Positions 9,777 to 20,622 of a DNA stretch of 64,000 bases are shown here, one piece after another. Each line of letters begins with the position of its first letter. The stretch's first letter is position 1. The translations under genes and the position numbers were made by a program. The notes below the pieces were generated by a model, which worked only from the letters and a program-made list of their open reading frames with translations, was not told the DNA's origin and did no database searches. This stretch comes from Cytobacillus oceanisediminis 2691 (GTDB lineage: Bacteria > Bacillota > Bacilli > Bacillales > Cytobacillaceae): the NCBI RefSeq assembly GCF_000294775.2, contig NZ_CP015506.1, positions 1,835,501 through 1,899,500 on the forward strand. Reading direction: 5' to 3'.

Positions 9777-12187
9777 ATATTGCGAGAGTCATTGTCGATG
9801 TACCTGCCAAACAGACAGACCGGGCATTTGACTACAAAATACCCTCTCATCTGGAAGGTGTCATTCTCCCCGGCATGAGGGTTGTTGTTCCATTTGGACC
9901 TAGGAAGATCCAGGGGTTTGTAACAGCATTACAAGCAGAGTCCGATTTTCAGCAGCTTAAATCCATTTCAGAGCCGATGGACTTAAATCCAGTCCTTAAT
10001 CAGGAGCTCTTGACTCTAGGTGAATGGCTGACAGAAAAAACATTATGCTACAAAATCTCTGCCTTTCAGGCAATGCTGCCTGCAGCATTGAAGGCAAAAT
10101 ACGAAAAGAAGCTTGTAATGGCAAAAAATGCAGATCGTAAACTGCTTCCTGAAAGAGTATCTGCTCTCTTTCAGAAAACTGAAGAAATTTTATGGGATGA
10201 TGCAGTAAAGAGCGGAGCTTTGCCGCTTCTTCAAAAGGAAGCATCCAATGGAAATATCGAAATTATCTACCAAGTAAAAGAACGAGTGAAAAAGAAAAAA
10301 GTAAAGCAGGTATTCGCGGCTGCTGACCCTAATAAGCTTGCTGATTATCTTCAACAGCTTCCGGGCAACGCAACCAAGCAGAAAGAAGTGCTTGAGTATT
10401 TTCTTCATGAGGAAGGACCGGTCGATCAGAAAGAGTTATTTTCCTTGTTTGGAATAACATCGTCCACCATAAAAGGGCTTATGCAAAAAGGGCTGCTTGG
10501 CCAGAGGGACGTGGAAATTTATCGAAATCCATTTGGAGACCGTGAATTCGAAAGAACTGAACCGCTCTTTTTGACCGATGGACAGAGAAAGGCTATAATC
10601 CCGATCCTTAATTCTATTGAAAATAACCGGCATGAAACATTTTTGCTTTATGGGGTAACAGGAAGCGGAAAAACTGAGGTGTATCTGCAATCCATTCAGC
10701 GAGTGCTTGAGAATGGCAAAGAAGCCATTGTCCTTGTTCCTGAGATTTCTTTAACTCCGCAGATGGTCAAACGCTTCAAGGGCAGATTTGGCAATCAGGT
10801 TGCCGTAATGCACAGCGGCCTTTCAGCTGGAGAAAAGTATGATGAATGGAGAAAGATTCAGCGGAAGGAAGTCAAGGTTGTTGTGGGAGCGCGATCGGCT
10901 ATCTTTGCCCCTTTTGAAAACCTCGGAATCATTATCATTGATGAAGAGCACGAAACCAGCTATAAGCAGGAAGAGAACCCAAGATACCATGCAAGGGATG
11001 TCGCCATCGAAAGAGCGGGAAATCATAAATGTCCTGTGGTGCTTGGAAGTGCAACTCCCTCATTGGAATCTTTTGCGCGAGCACATAAAGGAGTTTACCA
11101 TCTCCTCATTCTCGAAAATAGAATGAACAATCAGGCTCTCCCTTCCGTTGATATCATTGATATGCGGGAAGAGCTGCGTGAAGGGAACCGCTCGATGTTC
11201 TCAAGGAAACTCCTCGAAAAAATTAAAGACCGTCTCGGGAAAAAAGAGCAGATCGTATTATTTTTAAATAAAAGAGGACATTCCTCATTTGTTATGTGCA
11301 GGGACTGCGGATATGTTATTAATTGTCCTCATTGTGATATATCTTTGACTTATCATCGGTATAACCAGCAGATGAAATGCCATTACTGCGGCTATGAGGC
11401 ACCCGTTCCAAATGCATGTCCGGAATGCGAAAGTGAGCATATCCGTTATTTTGGAACAGGCACTCAAAAAGTGGAAGAGGAATTGGCGAAAATTTTGCCG
11501 GAAGCGAAGGTAATCCGGATGGATGTCGATACAACCAGCAGGAAGGGAGCACATGAAAAGCTCCTTGATCAATTCCAGGATGGGCATGCAGATATTCTTC
11601 TTGGGACTCAGATGATTGCTAAGGGTCTTGATTTCCCCAATATTACCTTAGTAGGCGTACTATCGGCAGACACGATGCTGCACCTGCCTGATTTCCGATC
11701 TTCTGAAAAAACCTTTCAGCTTCTGACTCAGGTAAGCGGGCGTGCAGGGAGGCATGAATTGGAAGGGGAGGTAATTATTCAAACCTACACTCCTGAACAT
11801 TATAGTATTGAACTGGCGGGGGAGCAGGATTACGATAAATTTTATGAAAGAGAAATGATGGTCCGCAAAATTCATAGATATCCCCCTTTCTACTATATAT
11901 CCCTTGTCACCGTCAGCCACGAGGAATTAATGAAGGCTGTTTCGGTAACTGAGAAAATCACGCAGTATATTCAGTCAAAATTATCTGCAGAGAGCATAGT
12001 CCTTGGTCCAGTTGCATCGCCGATACCGCGGATCAATAATAGATATCGGTATCAATGTCTGATAAAATACAAGCGGGAGCCGGAACTTGGCCTGGCGCTG
12101 AAGAAAGTCCTGGATAATTATCAGCAGGATATTGCTACTGGGGGCCTATCCGTCTCAATTGACCTGAATCCTTATATTTTAATGTAA
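9773..12187 (+). CDS. priA: Primosomal replication restart helicase PriA
   Basis: PriA recognises stalled or repaired forks and reloads the replisome away from oriC. The product is 804 aa, typical for Bacillus. It has an N-terminal DNA-binding region, the Walker A motif GVTGSGKTEV at about residue 294, and the Walker B box DEEH at about 390. A cysteine-rich zinc-binding insert (CRDCGY, CPHC, CHYCGY, CPEC) spans about 508-560. Helicase motifs such as GTQMIAKGLDFPN and QVSGRAGR follow. The ATGA overlap with coaBC indicates coupled translation. Confidence 0.97.
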   Translation: MNIARVIVDVPAKQTDRAFDYKIPSHLEGVILPGMRVVVPFGPRKIQGFVTALQAESDFQQLKSISEPMDLNPVLNQELLTLGEWLTEKTLCYKISAFQAMLPAALKAKYEKKLVMAKNADRKLLPERVSALFQKTEEILWDDAVKSGALPLLQKEASNGNIEIIYQVKERVKKKKVKQVFAAADPNKLADYLQQLPGNATKQKEVLEYFLHEEGPVDQKELFSLFGITSSTIKGLMQKGLLGQRDVEIYRNPFGDREFERTEPLFLTDGQRKAIIPILNSIENNRHETFLLYGVTGSGKTEVYLQSIQRVLENGKEAIVLVPEISLTPQMVKRFKGRFGNQVAVMHSGLSAGEKYDEWRKIQRKEVKVVVGARSAIFAPFENLGIIIIDEEHETSYKQEENPRYHARDVAIERAGNHKCPVVLGSATPSLESFARAHKGVYHLLILENRMNNQALPSVDIIDMREELREGNRSMFSRKLLEKIKDRLGKKEQIVLFLNKRGHSSFVMCRDCGYVINCPHCDISLTYHRYNQQMKCHYCGYEAPVPNACPECESEHIRYFGTGTQKVEEELAKILPEAKVIRMDVDTTSRKGAHEKLLDQFQDGHADILLGTQMIAKGLDFPNITLVGVLSADTMLHLPDFRSSEKTFQLLTQVSGRAGRHELEGEVIIQTYTPEHYSIELAGEQDYDKFYEREMMVRKIHRYPPFYYISLVTVSHEELMKAVSVTEKITQYIQSKLSAESIVLGPVASPIPRINNRYRYQCLIKYKREPELGLALKKVLDNYQQDIATGGLSVSIDLNPYILM

Positions 12188-12374
12188 TTTCTTAACCATA
12201 AGGTTAGTTTGTTTGAACTTAGAGAACTGTTGGCCTTACAAAGAACGTTTTACAGCTTCAAATCATAAGTCTAAAAGCGTTAGCTATTTAGGAGGAGCTT
12301 TTCAGGAGCTTCTGTTTTTGTGGTTATGAATAAACTCAATTTGGTTGAAAATAGATAAAAATGGAGGAAATGTT

Positions 12375-12860
12375 TTGGCAGTAAAAAAAATTGTATCTTA
12401 TCCGGCTGAGGTTCTGGAGGCAGAATGCGAACCCGTTAAGGTGTTTGATAAAAAGCTGGGCAAGCTGTTAAATGATATGTATGATACGATGATCGAATTC
12501 GATGGTGTCGGGCTTGCTGCTCCGCAAATCGGGCTTAGCAGGCAAATTGCCATTGTTGATATAGATGATGAATTTGGAACAATTGAAATAATTAATCCCG
12601 AAATCCTTGAAACGAATGGGGAACAGACAGGCCCTGAAGGGTGCCTAAGCTTTCCTGGGTTATATGGTGAAGTAACAAGGCCTGAATATGTAAAAATCAA
12701 GGCGCAGGATCGAAAAGGGAAATATTTTACCCTCGAGGCTGAGGATTTCCTGGCAAGAGCGATCCTCCATGAAATTGATCATTTGCATGGGGTGCTATTT
12801 ACCTCAAAAGTTACAAGATACTTGAACGAAGAAGAGTTGGAAGGATTGGAAGCTGAATGA
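12375..12860 (+). CDS. def: Peptide deformylase
   Basis: Deformylase removes the formyl group from the N-terminal methionine of new proteins. The start is taken as TTG at 12375, seven nt after GGAGG, giving 161 aa that begin like B. subtilis DefA (MAVKK). An upstream in-frame ATG at 12345 would add ten unconserved residues. All three metal-site motifs are present: [10 protein letters not shown] (residues 44-53), EGCLS with the ligand C90, and HEIDH with H132 and H136. It lies next to fmt, which adds the formyl group to Met-tRNA, so the pair covers both ends of N-terminal formylation. A 187-nt gap after priA has no obvious gene. Confidence 0.97.
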   Translation: MAVKKIVSYPAEVLEAECEPVKVFDKKLGKLLNDMYDTMIEFDGVGLAAPQIGLSRQIAIVDIDDEFGTIEIINPEILETNGEQTGPEGCLSFPGLYGEVTRPEYVKIKAQDRKGKYFTLEAEDFLARAILHEIDHLHGVLFTSKVTRYLNEEELEGLEAE

Positions 12861-13807
12861 CAAAAATCGTATTTATGGGCACACCCGATTTTTCAGTGCC
12901 TGTACTGAAGCAAATAATAGAGGACGGATATGAAGTAATCGGAGTGGTTACTCAGCCCGACAGGCCTGTTGGAAGGAAAAAGGTTCTTACTCCCCCGCCT
13001 GTAAAAGTCGAAGCTGAAAAACAGGGCATCCCTGTGTATCAGCCCGAAAAAATCCGCCAGCCAGAAGAGCTGGAGAAAGTTCTTGCTCTTAAGCCTGACC
13101 TGGTTGTCACGGCTGCATTTGGACAAATTTTGCCGAAGGAGCTTTTGGATGCACCCAAGTTCGGCTGCATAAATGTACATGCATCATTGCTCCCTGAATT
13201 GCGCGGCGGTGCACCTATTCACTACTCCATTCTGCAGGGGAAAGAAAAAACGGGAATCACCATTATGTACATGGCTGAGAAGCTTGATGCCGGCGATATT
13301 TTAACACAAGTGGAAGTGCCGATTACGGAAAGAGATACAGTTGGCACTCTTCACGATAAACTTAGCGCTGCTGGGTCAAAGCTTTTGTCTGAAACACTGC
13401 CAAAGCTCCTGAATAGTGAACTCACTCCCATCAGGCAAAATGATGAAGAAGCCACTTTTGCTTATAACATTAAAAGAGAACAGGAAAAAATCGACTGGGG
13501 CAAAACTGGTGAAGAAATCTATAACCACATTAGAGGGTTAAATCCATGGCCGGTTGCCTATACAACTTTTGACGGCAAAGTGATTAAAATCTGGAATTCG
13601 GAGAAGGTTAAATCTGCTGAAAACAAAGAACCGGGAACAATTATCAGGCTTGAGGAAGATGGAATCGTTGTGGCAGCAGGGAATGAGACAGCCATTAAAA
13701 TTACAGAACTGCAGCCTTCCGGAAAGAAAAAGATGCCAGCAGAACAATTTTTAAGAGGCTCAGGATCCCATCTAACTCCCGGCGGCCGTTTGGGAGACTC
13801 CGAATGA
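12857..13807 (+). CDS. fmt: Methionyl-tRNA formyltransferase
   Basis: Fmt transfers a formyl group from 10-formyl-THF to initiator Met-tRNA. The product is 316 aa. It shows the start [14 protein letters not shown], the folate-site motif [16 protein letters not shown] at about residues 108-123 and the downstream LDAGDIL motif. The C-terminal OB-like domain (about 207-316) includes LNPWPVAYT. It overlaps def by 4 nt and rsmB by 4 nt, so all three are likely co-translated. Confidence 0.97.
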   Translation: MTKIVFMGTPDFSVPVLKQIIEDGYEVIGVVTQPDRPVGRKKVLTPPPVKVEAEKQGIPVYQPEKIRQPEELEKVLALKPDLVVTAAFGQILPKELLDAPKFGCINVHASLLPELRGGAPIHYSILQGKEKTGITIMYMAEKLDAGDILTQVEVPITERDTVGTLHDKLSAAGSKLLSETLPKLLNSELTPIRQNDEEATFAYNIKREQEKIDWGKTGEEIYNHIRGLNPWPVAYTTFDGKVIKIWNSEKVKSAENKEPGTIIRLEEDGIVVAAGNETAIKITELQPSGKKKMPAEQFLRGSGSHLTPGGRLGDSE

Positions 13808-15159
13808 AAAAGCTAAAAAAGAAAAATGTAAGAGAAACTGCACTGGAACTTCTCGAAGCCATTGAAAAAAATCAGTCCTACAGCAATCTATTACTTAATA
13901 ACGCCATAAAAAAGAACGAAATTGACCAGAAGGACATCGGTCTTCTTACTGAACTGACTTATGGTACCCTTCAACGCCGGATGACACTCGATTTTTACCT
14001 GCAGCCTTTTTTAGCAGGCAATAAAAAAATTGAAAGCTGGGTAAACCAGCTCTTAAGGCTTACACTGTATCAGATGGTTTTTCTTGATAAAATTCCAGAT
14101 CGCGCAGCTATTTTCGAGGCAGTAGAAATAGCAAAACGATGGGGGCATAAAGGGATTTCCGGCATGGTCAATGGCGTGCTCAGGAACGTTCAAAGAAAGG
14201 GGCTTCCTGATCTTGAGCAAATTGAAGACAGTGTTGAACGCCTTTCCATTGAGACTAGTCATCCCGCGTGGCTTGTAAAAAGATGGGCCGATCAGCTTGG
14301 GTTTGAAGAAACAAAGAAAATGTGTGAAATTAACTTGACTGCTCCACTTCAGACTGCAAGGGTAAATGAGGTAAAGGCCTCGAGGGAAGAATGCTTGTCA
14401 CTTCTTAAGGAAGAAGGATTTGAAGTGGAACCAAGTCAGTTTATACCAGTTGCCATTAAATGTTTAAGAGGAAACCTTGCCAATTCGCGTGTCTTCAAAG
14501 ATGGCCTGATTACTATTCAGGACGAAAGCTCCATGCTCGCTGCTTATGCCCTTGGAGGAAATCCAAATGAAAAGATTCTGGATGCCTGCGCAGCACCCGG
14601 AGGAAAAACCACACATATTGCAGAAAAAATGCAAAATACTGGACAAGTCATTTCGCTGGACCTTCACGAGCATAAAGTAAAGCTGATTAATGATAATGCC
14701 GATAGACTGGGACTATCGAATATTAAGACAAATGCCCTTGACAGCAGGAAAGTGCAGGAGCATTATGAAAAAGAATCATTTGACCGTATTTTAGTGGATG
14801 CCCCATGCTCAGGCCTTGGAGTTATGAGAAGAAAGCCTGATATGAAATACACAAAAAAAGAAGATGATTTATATCATCTTCATAAGATTCAAAGAAATCT
14901 TTTGGATGCCGTTTCACCTTTGCTGAAAAAAGGTGGTATTCTTGTTTATAGTACATGTACAGTGGACAAGGAAGAGAATCAGCATGTTGTCCAGTCGTTT
15001 TTAAAGAATAATGCGGAATTTGAGGGAGATATATCAGTTCGTGAGCGAATGCCTAAAGCAATTGCTCCGTTTATAGATAATTTTGAACTGCAGATTTTAC
15101 CGCAGGATATTGGTTCGGACGGGTTTTATATAGCCTGTCTGAGAAAGAAGGTGCAATAA
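13804..15159 (+). CDS. rsmB: 16S rRNA m5C967 methyltransferase (RsmB/Sun)
   Basis: RsmB methylates cytosine 967 of 16S rRNA using SAM. The product is 451 aa. The N-terminal NusB-like helical domain spans about residues 1-140. The C-terminal Rossmann-fold methyltransferase has the SAM motif [16 protein letters not shown]. It carries the two catalytic cysteines of the family: C335 in DAPCSGLG and C385 in [10 protein letters not shown]. It is directly followed by rlmN, another rRNA methyltransferase, with no intervening base. Confidence 0.96.
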   Translation: MKKLKKKNVRETALELLEAIEKNQSYSNLLLNNAIKKNEIDQKDIGLLTELTYGTLQRRMTLDFYLQPFLAGNKKIESWVNQLLRLTLYQMVFLDKIPDRAAIFEAVEIAKRWGHKGISGMVNGVLRNVQRKGLPDLEQIEDSVERLSIETSHPAWLVKRWADQLGFEETKKMCEINLTAPLQTARVNEVKASREECLSLLKEEGFEVEPSQFIPVAIKCLRGNLANSRVFKDGLITIQDESSMLAAYALGGNPNEKILDACAAPGGKTTHIAEKMQNTGQVISLDLHEHKVKLINDNADRLGLSNIKTNALDSRKVQEHYEKESFDRILVDAPCSGLGVMRRKPDMKYTKKEDDLYHLHKIQRNLLDAVSPLLKKGGILVYSTCTVDKEENQHVVQSFLKNNAEFEGDISVRERMPKAIAPFIDNFELQILPQDIGSDGFYIACLRKKVQ

Positions 15160-16245
15160 ATGGAACAAACAGCAGCAGAGAAAATAACAGAAGCAGAACA
15201 AAAACCATCCGTTTATACTTTACAGCTGAATGAGCTGAAGGATTGGCTTAAAGAAAATAATGAGAAAGCTTTCAGGGCTGAGCAAATTTTTGATTGGCTT
15301 TACACAAAAAGAATCACATCATTTGAGGATATGACGAACCTGTCAAAAGGGTTAAGAGATACGCTATCAGCAAATTTTTCGCTGACAACTCTTAAAACGA
15401 TCATTCAGCAGGAGTCAGCTGATGGGACAATAAAATTTTTATTTGAACTTCATGATGGCTATTCCATTGAAACCGTACTGATGAGGCATGACTATGGTAA
15501 TTCAGTATGTGTAACTACTCAAGTGGGCTGCCGAATCGGCTGTACATTCTGTGCTTCAACTTTAGGCGGATTAAAACGGAATCTTGAAGCAGGAGAAATC
15601 GTTGCTCAGGTCGTAAAAGTACAACAGGCACTAGATGAGACAGATGAACGGGTCAGCTCGGTTGTTATTATGGGGATCGGTGAGCCATTTGATAATTATG
15701 ACAGTATGCTGTCATTCCTGAAGATAATCAACCATGATAAAGGGCTGAATATCGGTGCGCGCCATATCACTGTTTCGACTAGCGGAATCATCCCAAAAAT
15801 CTATAAATTTGCAGATGAAAATATGCAGATCAATTTCGCGATCTCATTACATGCTCCAAACACAGAAATCAGAAGCCGCCTGATGCCAATAAATAGAGCT
15901 TATAAGCTGCCGGACCTTATGGATTCAATCAGGTACTATATAAATAAAACAGGCAGACGAGTGAGTTTCGAATATGGATTATTCGGAGGGGTCAATGACC
16001 AGGTGGAACATGCCGAAGAGCTGGCAAAGCTAATAAAAAATGTGAAGTGCCATGTTAACCTGATTCCAGTAAACTATGTGCCTGAACGAGATTATGTGAG
16101 GACACCCAAGGATCAAATTTTTGCTTTTGAAAAGACACTGAAGAACCACGGCATTAATGTAACCATTCGCAGGGAGCACGGTCATGATATAGATGCAGCA
16201 TGCGGACAACTTCGTGCAAAGGAGCGAAAAGAGGAGACGAGGTGA
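15160..16245 (+). CDS. rlmN: Dual-specificity 23S rRNA/tRNA adenine C2-methyltransferase RlmN (radical SAM)
   Basis: RlmN methylates A2503 of 23S rRNA and A37 of some tRNAs at C2 by radical SAM chemistry. The 361-aa product has the iron-sulfur cluster motif C124-x3-C128-x2-C131 (GCRIGCTFC). A C-terminal cysteine, C348 in DAACGQLR, is the likely partner of the second catalytic cysteine. The segment [11 protein letters not shown] matches the SAM-binding GGEP region. It differs from Cfr, which confers antibiotic resistance; the housekeeping operon position supports RlmN. Confidence 0.96.
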   Translation: MEQTAAEKITEAEQKPSVYTLQLNELKDWLKENNEKAFRAEQIFDWLYTKRITSFEDMTNLSKGLRDTLSANFSLTTLKTIIQQESADGTIKFLFELHDGYSIETVLMRHDYGNSVCVTTQVGCRIGCTFCASTLGGLKRNLEAGEIVAQVVKVQQALDETDERVSSVVIMGIGEPFDNYDSMLSFLKIINHDKGLNIGARHITVSTSGIIPKIYKFADENMQINFAISLHAPNTEIRSRLMPINRAYKLPDLMDSIRYYINKTGRRVSFEYGLFGGVNDQVEHAEELAKLIKNVKCHVNLIPVNYVPERDYVRTPKDQIFAFEKTLKNHGINVTIRREHGHDIDAACGQLRAKERKEETR

Positions 16246-16249
16246 CAGA

Positions 16250-17014
16250 ATGAAAGCTGTTTTTATGACAGATCAAGGCAAAGTCAGGCAGCATAACGAA
16301 GATAATGGCGGCATCTATGTGAACAGCAAGGGGCAGCGCCTTGCCATCGTAGCAGATGGCATGGGCGGCCACCGGGCTGGCGATGTGGCAAGCGAAATGA
16401 CGCTAACAAGTTTAAAAGGATTCTGGGATCAGACAGATGACTTTCAGACTGCCGAAGAGGCGGAAGGATGGCTGCGGAAGTATATTGCAGAGGTCAACAC
16501 CATTCTTTATGAACATTCGAAAGAAAATGAACAATGTGAAGGCATGGGAACAACTGTTGTGGCTGCAATCTGTACTGATCGTTTTGCGACAATTGCCAAT
16601 ATCGGCGACAGCAGATGTTATATCTTGAATGAATCGGGTTTTCAGCAGCTGACGGAAGATCATTCCCTAGTGAATGAACTTGTAAGGTCCGGGCAGATTA
16701 CCAAGGAAGATGCTGAGCATCATCCAAGAAAAAATGTGCTCCTCCGGGCATTGGGAACTGAAGCAGCGGTTGAGATGGATATCAAAACCATAACGTTTGA
16801 AGAGGGCGATTTATTATTATTATGCTCTGACGGTTTGTCCAACAAGGTAGATGTGGCTGAAATGATTGAAATCCTCAAAAGCGGACGAACTCTGGAGGAA
16901 AAAGCCTCAGTGCTGATTGAACAGGCCAATAATAATGGCGGCGAAGACAATATTACGCTCGTGATTGCTGAGTATTTTGAAAGCAATGAGAGCGGGATGA
17001 TAAATGATGATTAA
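16250..17014 (+). CDS. prpC: PP2C-type protein serine/threonine phosphatase PrpC (Stp1)
   Basis: PrpC dephosphorylates targets of the PrkC kinase encoded next to it. From the ATG at 16250, preceded by GAGGAG, it is 254 aa, like B. subtilis PrpC. An upstream in-frame ATG at 16193 lies inside rlmN and is less likely. The PP2C metal-binding motifs are intact: QHNEDN near the N-terminus, DGMGGH, IGDSRCY, CSDGLSNKV and GGEDNITLV near the C-terminus. It overlaps prkC by 11 nt. Confidence 0.96.
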   Translation: MKAVFMTDQGKVRQHNEDNGGIYVNSKGQRLAIVADGMGGHRAGDVASEMTLTSLKGFWDQTDDFQTAEEAEGWLRKYIAEVNTILYEHSKENEQCEGMGTTVVAAICTDRFATIANIGDSRCYILNESGFQQLTEDHSLVNELVRSGQITKEDAEHHPRKNVLLRALGTEAAVEMDIKTITFEEGDLLLLCSDGLSNKVDVAEMIEILKSGRTLEEKASVLIEQANNNGGEDNITLVIAEYFESNESGMINDD

Positions 17015-19001
17015 GGGAAGAAGATTAAGCGGCCGCTATAAGATTCTTGATATGATTGGCGGAGGCGGCATGGCAAATGTCTACCTGGCCCATGACATGA
17101 TTCTGGATCGAGATGTAGCGGTGAAAGTGCTTCGGATGGATTTTGCCGAAGATGAAGAATTTATCCGCCGTTTTCATCGTGAAGCCCAATCAGCTACCAG
17201 CTTAGCCCACCCGAACATCGTCAGTATCTATGATGTTGGCGAAGAGGATTCAATCTATTATATTGTGATGGAATATGTAGATGGACAAACGTTAAAGCAA
17301 TACATACAGCAAAACAGCCCGATTCGCATAGATGATTCGCTGGAAATTATGAAACAGCTCACCTCAGCCATATCTCATGCACATCAAAACCATATCATAC
17401 ACCGGGATATTAAACCGCATAATATTTTGATAGATAGGCATGGTAATGTAAAGATTACTGATTTCGGAATTGCCATGGCATTAAGCGCTACCAGTATAAC
17501 TCAGACCAATTCTGTTTTAGGCTCTGTTCATTATCTTTCTCCGGAACAGGCCAGGGGGGGGATGGCCAACAGAAAGTCTGATATCTACTCCCTTGGCATT
17601 GTTATGTTTGAGCTTTTGACAGGCAGGCTTCCTTTCTCAGGTGAATCCGCTGTATCAATAGCTCTCAAACATCTGCAGTCAGAGACGCCTTCCCTTAAGA
17701 GATGGAATCCTTCAATACCGCAAAGTGTTGAAAATATCGTTTTAAAAGCGACAGCTAAAGATCCTTTTCACAGGTATGATTCTGTTGAAGATATGGAAGA
17801 GGATATCAGTACAGCGCTTGAACCCGAAAGGCTTCATGAAGGAAAGTTTATGGTCCCGATTGACGATGATGCTACAAAGGCAATCCCTGTTATTACGGAT
17901 GACCGCCCATACCAAAGCATGGACGAAACACTTATACATGCTAAGGATCCAAAGGGAGACACGCAGCCTGTGGCAAAACCTCTTCCTGAAAAGAAGAAGA
18001 AGGAAAAAAAGAAAAAAAAGAAGAAAAAGAAATGGCCAATTATTCTGGTATCCGTCTTTTTGTTTCTGGCTGTGTTAGGCATCCTGGCCATAACTGTTTT
18101 ACCTGATCTTATTGCGCCCAAGGATGTCCAGGTTCCTGATGTGTCAGGAAAAGAGGTGGAAGACGCAGTAGCAGAGCTTATTGCCGCTGGGTTTACGGTT
18201 AGGGATACAAAGCCGATAAGTGACCCTGATGTGGAAGAAGGTCTGGTAGTAAAAACAGATCCGAAAGCAGGCAGAACCGTAAAAGAAGGAACTTCCATTG
18301 ATATCTATGAAAGCACTGGCAAGGAAAAATTTGAATTAGCTGATTACCAGGGCAGGCAATACGACGATGTAGTCCGCTTGCTTGAAAGCAAAAATTTTAA
18401 AAGCATTGAAAAAACAGAAGAAAATAATGAGAGTGAGCCGGCTGGGACAATCCTGGACCAAAACTTCTCAGAAGGCGATCTTGTCGTTCCCGAGGATACA
18501 GAATTGATTTTTACTGTCAGCAAAGGTCCGGCGCCAATTGCCTTAAAAGACCTGCGCGGCTATAACGAAAAGGGGCTGCAGGAGTACGAAGAATCGTCGG
18601 GATTAAAAGTAGAATATGGAGAAGAAGAATTTCATGAGGAAGTCCCAGAAGGACTAGTCATCAATCAGGATCCGGCACCAGGCACAAACCTGGCAAGCGG
18701 ACAGAAAGTGACGGTGGTTCTTTCAAAAGGGAAAAAAGAACTTCTTCCTAAGACAGAAAATATTGAGATCAGCGTTCCCTATGAGCCTGCAGCCGAAGGT
18801 GAGCCAAATGAAGTTCAGATTATCATTAAGGATATGAATAATCCTGGTTCTGAACCAGTTCATACAGAGCTGATTTATGAAGATACGGTAATCCCAATTG
18901 ATATAACAATTGCTCCCGGACAGAATGCCACTTATAAGGTTCTGCGGGATGGCCAGGTTTTTGAAGAAAAGGAAATCCCTTATCCGGAAGAAGAATCATA
19001 A
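17004..19001 (+). CDS. prkC: PASTA-domain membrane Ser/Thr protein kinase PrkC (Stk)
   Basis: PrkC is a transmembrane Hanks-type kinase that senses muropeptides and lipid II outside the cell and phosphorylates envelope, translation and germination targets. The 665-aa product has a kinase domain (about 1-275) with the P-loop GGGGMANVY, the catalytic loop HRDIKPHN (Asp135), DFG and the activation-loop stretch GSVHYLSPEQA. A very basic lysine run (about 331-343) precedes one membrane helix (about 344-366). Three PASTA repeats (about 373-575) and an extra C-terminal domain follow. The coding sequence contains an 8-G run at 17554-17561 and a long purine/A-rich stretch at about 17993-18032. Confidence 0.97.
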   Translation: MMIKGRRLSGRYKILDMIGGGGMANVYLAHDMILDRDVAVKVLRMDFAEDEEFIRRFHREAQSATSLAHPNIVSIYDVGEEDSIYYIVMEYVDGQTLKQYIQQNSPIRIDDSLEIMKQLTSAISHAHQNHIIHRDIKPHNILIDRHGNVKITDFGIAMALSATSITQTNSVLGSVHYLSPEQARGGMANRKSDIYSLGIVMFELLTGRLPFSGESAVSIALKHLQSETPSLKRWNPSIPQSVENIVLKATAKDPFHRYDSVEDMEEDISTALEPERLHEGKFMVPIDDDATKAIPVITDDRPYQSMDETLIHAKDPKGDTQPVAKPLPEKKKKEKKKKKKKKKWPIILVSVFLFLAVLGILAITVLPDLIAPKDVQVPDVSGKEVEDAVAELIAAGFTVRDTKPISDPDVEEGLVVKTDPKAGRTVKEGTSIDIYESTGKEKFELADYQGRQYDDVVRLLESKNFKSIEKTEENNESEPAGTILDQNFSEGDLVVPEDTELIFTVSKGPAPIALKDLRGYNEKGLQEYEESSGLKVEYGEEEFHEEVPEGLVINQDPAPGTNLASGQKVTVVLSKGKKELLPKTENIEISVPYEPAAEGEPNEVQIIIKDMNNPGSEPVHTELIYEDTVIPIDITIAPGQNATYKVLRDGQVFEEKEIPYPEEES

Positions 19002-19016
19002 GCAAGGAGTGTTGCT

Positions 19017-19898
19017 ATGCCTGAGGGCAAAATTATTAAAGCCTTAGCCGGGTTTTATTATGTTTTTAGCGGAAATGAAATCATTCAGTGCCGAGGCCGC
19101 GGAGTTTTCCGGAAAAATAAGGTTAACCCGCTGGTCGGTGATGAAGTCGTGTTTCAGGCAGAAAGTATTACAGAAGGATACATCTTAGAAGTAAAAGAAC
19201 GGAAAAATGAGTTGATCCGTCCGCCAATTGCAAATGTTGATCAGGCCATTCTAGTGTTTTCAGCTGTTGAACCGGGCTTCAGCACCTCTCTATTAGATCG
19301 TTTCCTGGTGCTGGTTGAATTCAATCGTATAAAGCCAATCATCTGCATTACTAAAATAGATCTGACAGACGAACATGGGTATAAGGAAATCCAGCAATAT
19401 GCATCAGATTACCGCAAAGCCGGCTATGATGTTTTGCTGACTTCCTCCGAAACAGAAGAAGGCGTTAAAGACTTAATGCCATATCTGGAAGGCGAGATCT
19501 CCGTTTTTGCAGGACAGTCAGGTGTGGGGAAATCATCTTTGTTAAATGTATTAAGACCAGATTTAGAGCTGAAAACAAATGATATTTCTTCACATTTGGG
19601 CAGGGGAAAGCATACAACCAGGCATGTAGAACTGATAGAGGTTGGGAAAGGGCTTGTTGCTGATACCCCGGGATTCAGCTCCCTTGAATTTACAGATATC
19701 GAATTGGAGGATCTGAATTATTGCTTTCCGGAAATTCAGGAGAAAAGCGATCAATGCAAATTTAGAGGCTGCCTGCACATGGCAGAACCGAAATGCGCTG
19801 TAAAGGCCGCCAGTGAAAACGGTGAAATTCCTTCCTACAGATACGAACACTACAAAACCTTTCTGCAGGAAATAAAAGATAGAAAGCCGAGGTATTAA
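19017..19898 (+). CDS. rsgA: Small ribosomal subunit biogenesis GTPase RsgA (CpgA/YloQ)
   Basis: RsgA binds the 30S subunit and checks late maturation of the decoding centre, hydrolysing GTP in a ribosome-dependent way. The 293-aa product has an N-terminal OB fold and a circularly permuted GTPase domain, so the G4-like TKID comes before the P-loop GQSGVGKSSL (about 166-175), then DTPGFSS. A C-terminal zinc knuckle has Cys, Cys, His and Cys in CFPEI, CKFRGCLH and CAVK. In B. subtilis CpgA is a PrkC substrate, which fits its position after prpC-prkC. AAGGAGT precedes the ATG. Confidence 0.96.
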   Translation: MPEGKIIKALAGFYYVFSGNEIIQCRGRGVFRKNKVNPLVGDEVVFQAESITEGYILEVKERKNELIRPPIANVDQAILVFSAVEPGFSTSLLDRFLVLVEFNRIKPIICITKIDLTDEHGYKEIQQYASDYRKAGYDVLLTSSETEEGVKDLMPYLEGEISVFAGQSGVGKSSLLNVLRPDLELKTNDISSHLGRGKHTTRHVELIEVGKGLVADTPGFSSLEFTDIELEDLNYCFPEIQEKSDQCKFRGCLHMAEPKCAVKAASENGEIPSYRYEHYKTFLQEIKDRKPRY

Positions 19899-19901
19899 TT
19901 C

Positions 19902-20552
19902 ATGGTAAAAATCGCACCTTCGATTTTATCGGCAGATTTTTCCAAATTGGGAGAAGAGATTAAAGATGTAGAGCGCGGCGGAGCTGATTATATTCATGTC
20001 GATGTAATGGACGGCCATTTTGTACCGAATATTACAATTGGTCCATTAATTGTTGATGCAATCCGTCCTGTGACAAAGCTGCCCCTGGATGTTCATTTGA
20101 TGATAGAAAATCCGGATAACTACATTGAGGCATTTGCTAATGCGGGGGCAGATTATATCACTGTACATGCAGAAGCATGCAAACACCTTCACAGAACGAT
20201 TCATTTTATTAAATCATTCGGGGTCAAGGCAGGAGTGGTTCTTAACCCGGCTACACCAGTTAATATGATTGAGCATATTATTGATGATATTGATATGGTA
20301 TTGCTTATGACTGTTAATCCTGGTTTTGGAGGACAAAAGTTCATCCCTGGCGTTCTTCCTAAGATTAAGGCGGTTAAGGAAATGGCTGACGCAAAAGGTC
20401 TAAATATTGAAATTGAAGTGGACGGCGGAGTGAATGAAGAAACAGCACAATTGTGCATTGAAGCTGGAGCGAATGTGCTTGTTGCCGGGTCGGCAATTTA
20501 TAATCAGAAAGACAGAGCCGTGGCGATTGCTGCTTTAAAAGGTTCGAAATAA
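19902..20552 (+). CDS. rpe: Ribulose-phosphate 3-epimerase
   Basis: Rpe interconverts ribulose 5-phosphate and xylulose 5-phosphate in the pentose phosphate pathway. The 216-aa product is a TIM barrel with the family motifs [10 protein letters not shown] at the N-terminus, [12 protein letters not shown] (metal-binding His and Asp), [15 protein letters not shown] and EVDGGVN. It starts 3 nt after rsgA and is the last gene of the operon, followed immediately by a terminator. Confidence 0.97.
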   Translation: MVKIAPSILSADFSKLGEEIKDVERGGADYIHVDVMDGHFVPNITIGPLIVDAIRPVTKLPLDVHLMIENPDNYIEAFANAGADYITVHAEACKHLHRTIHFIKSFGVKAGVVLNPATPVNMIEHIIDDIDMVLLMTVNPGFGGQKFIPGVLPKIKAVKEMADAKGLNIEIEVDGGVNEETAQLCIEAGANVLVAGSAIYNQKDRAVAIAALKGSK

Positions 20553-20553
20553 A

Positions 20554-20585
20554 AAAGAGCCAGCTTGAATAGAGCTGGCTTTTTA
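20554..20585 (+). terminator. Rho-independent terminator after rpe
   Basis: AGAGCCAGCT pairs with AGCTGGCT around TTGAATAG and is followed by TTTTT. It closes the coaBC-to-rpe operon; thiN begins about 40 nt later. Confidence 0.88.
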
Positions 20586-20622
20586 TAATATAAGATATAT
20601 ATCATGATTGGAGCAATATGAA

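Noticed and set aside
17834-18298. Reverse-strand frame of 154 codons in prkC
   Set aside because: It lies opposite the lysine tract and PASTA region of a clear kinase gene; the phenylalanine run is a mirror of the A-rich tract.
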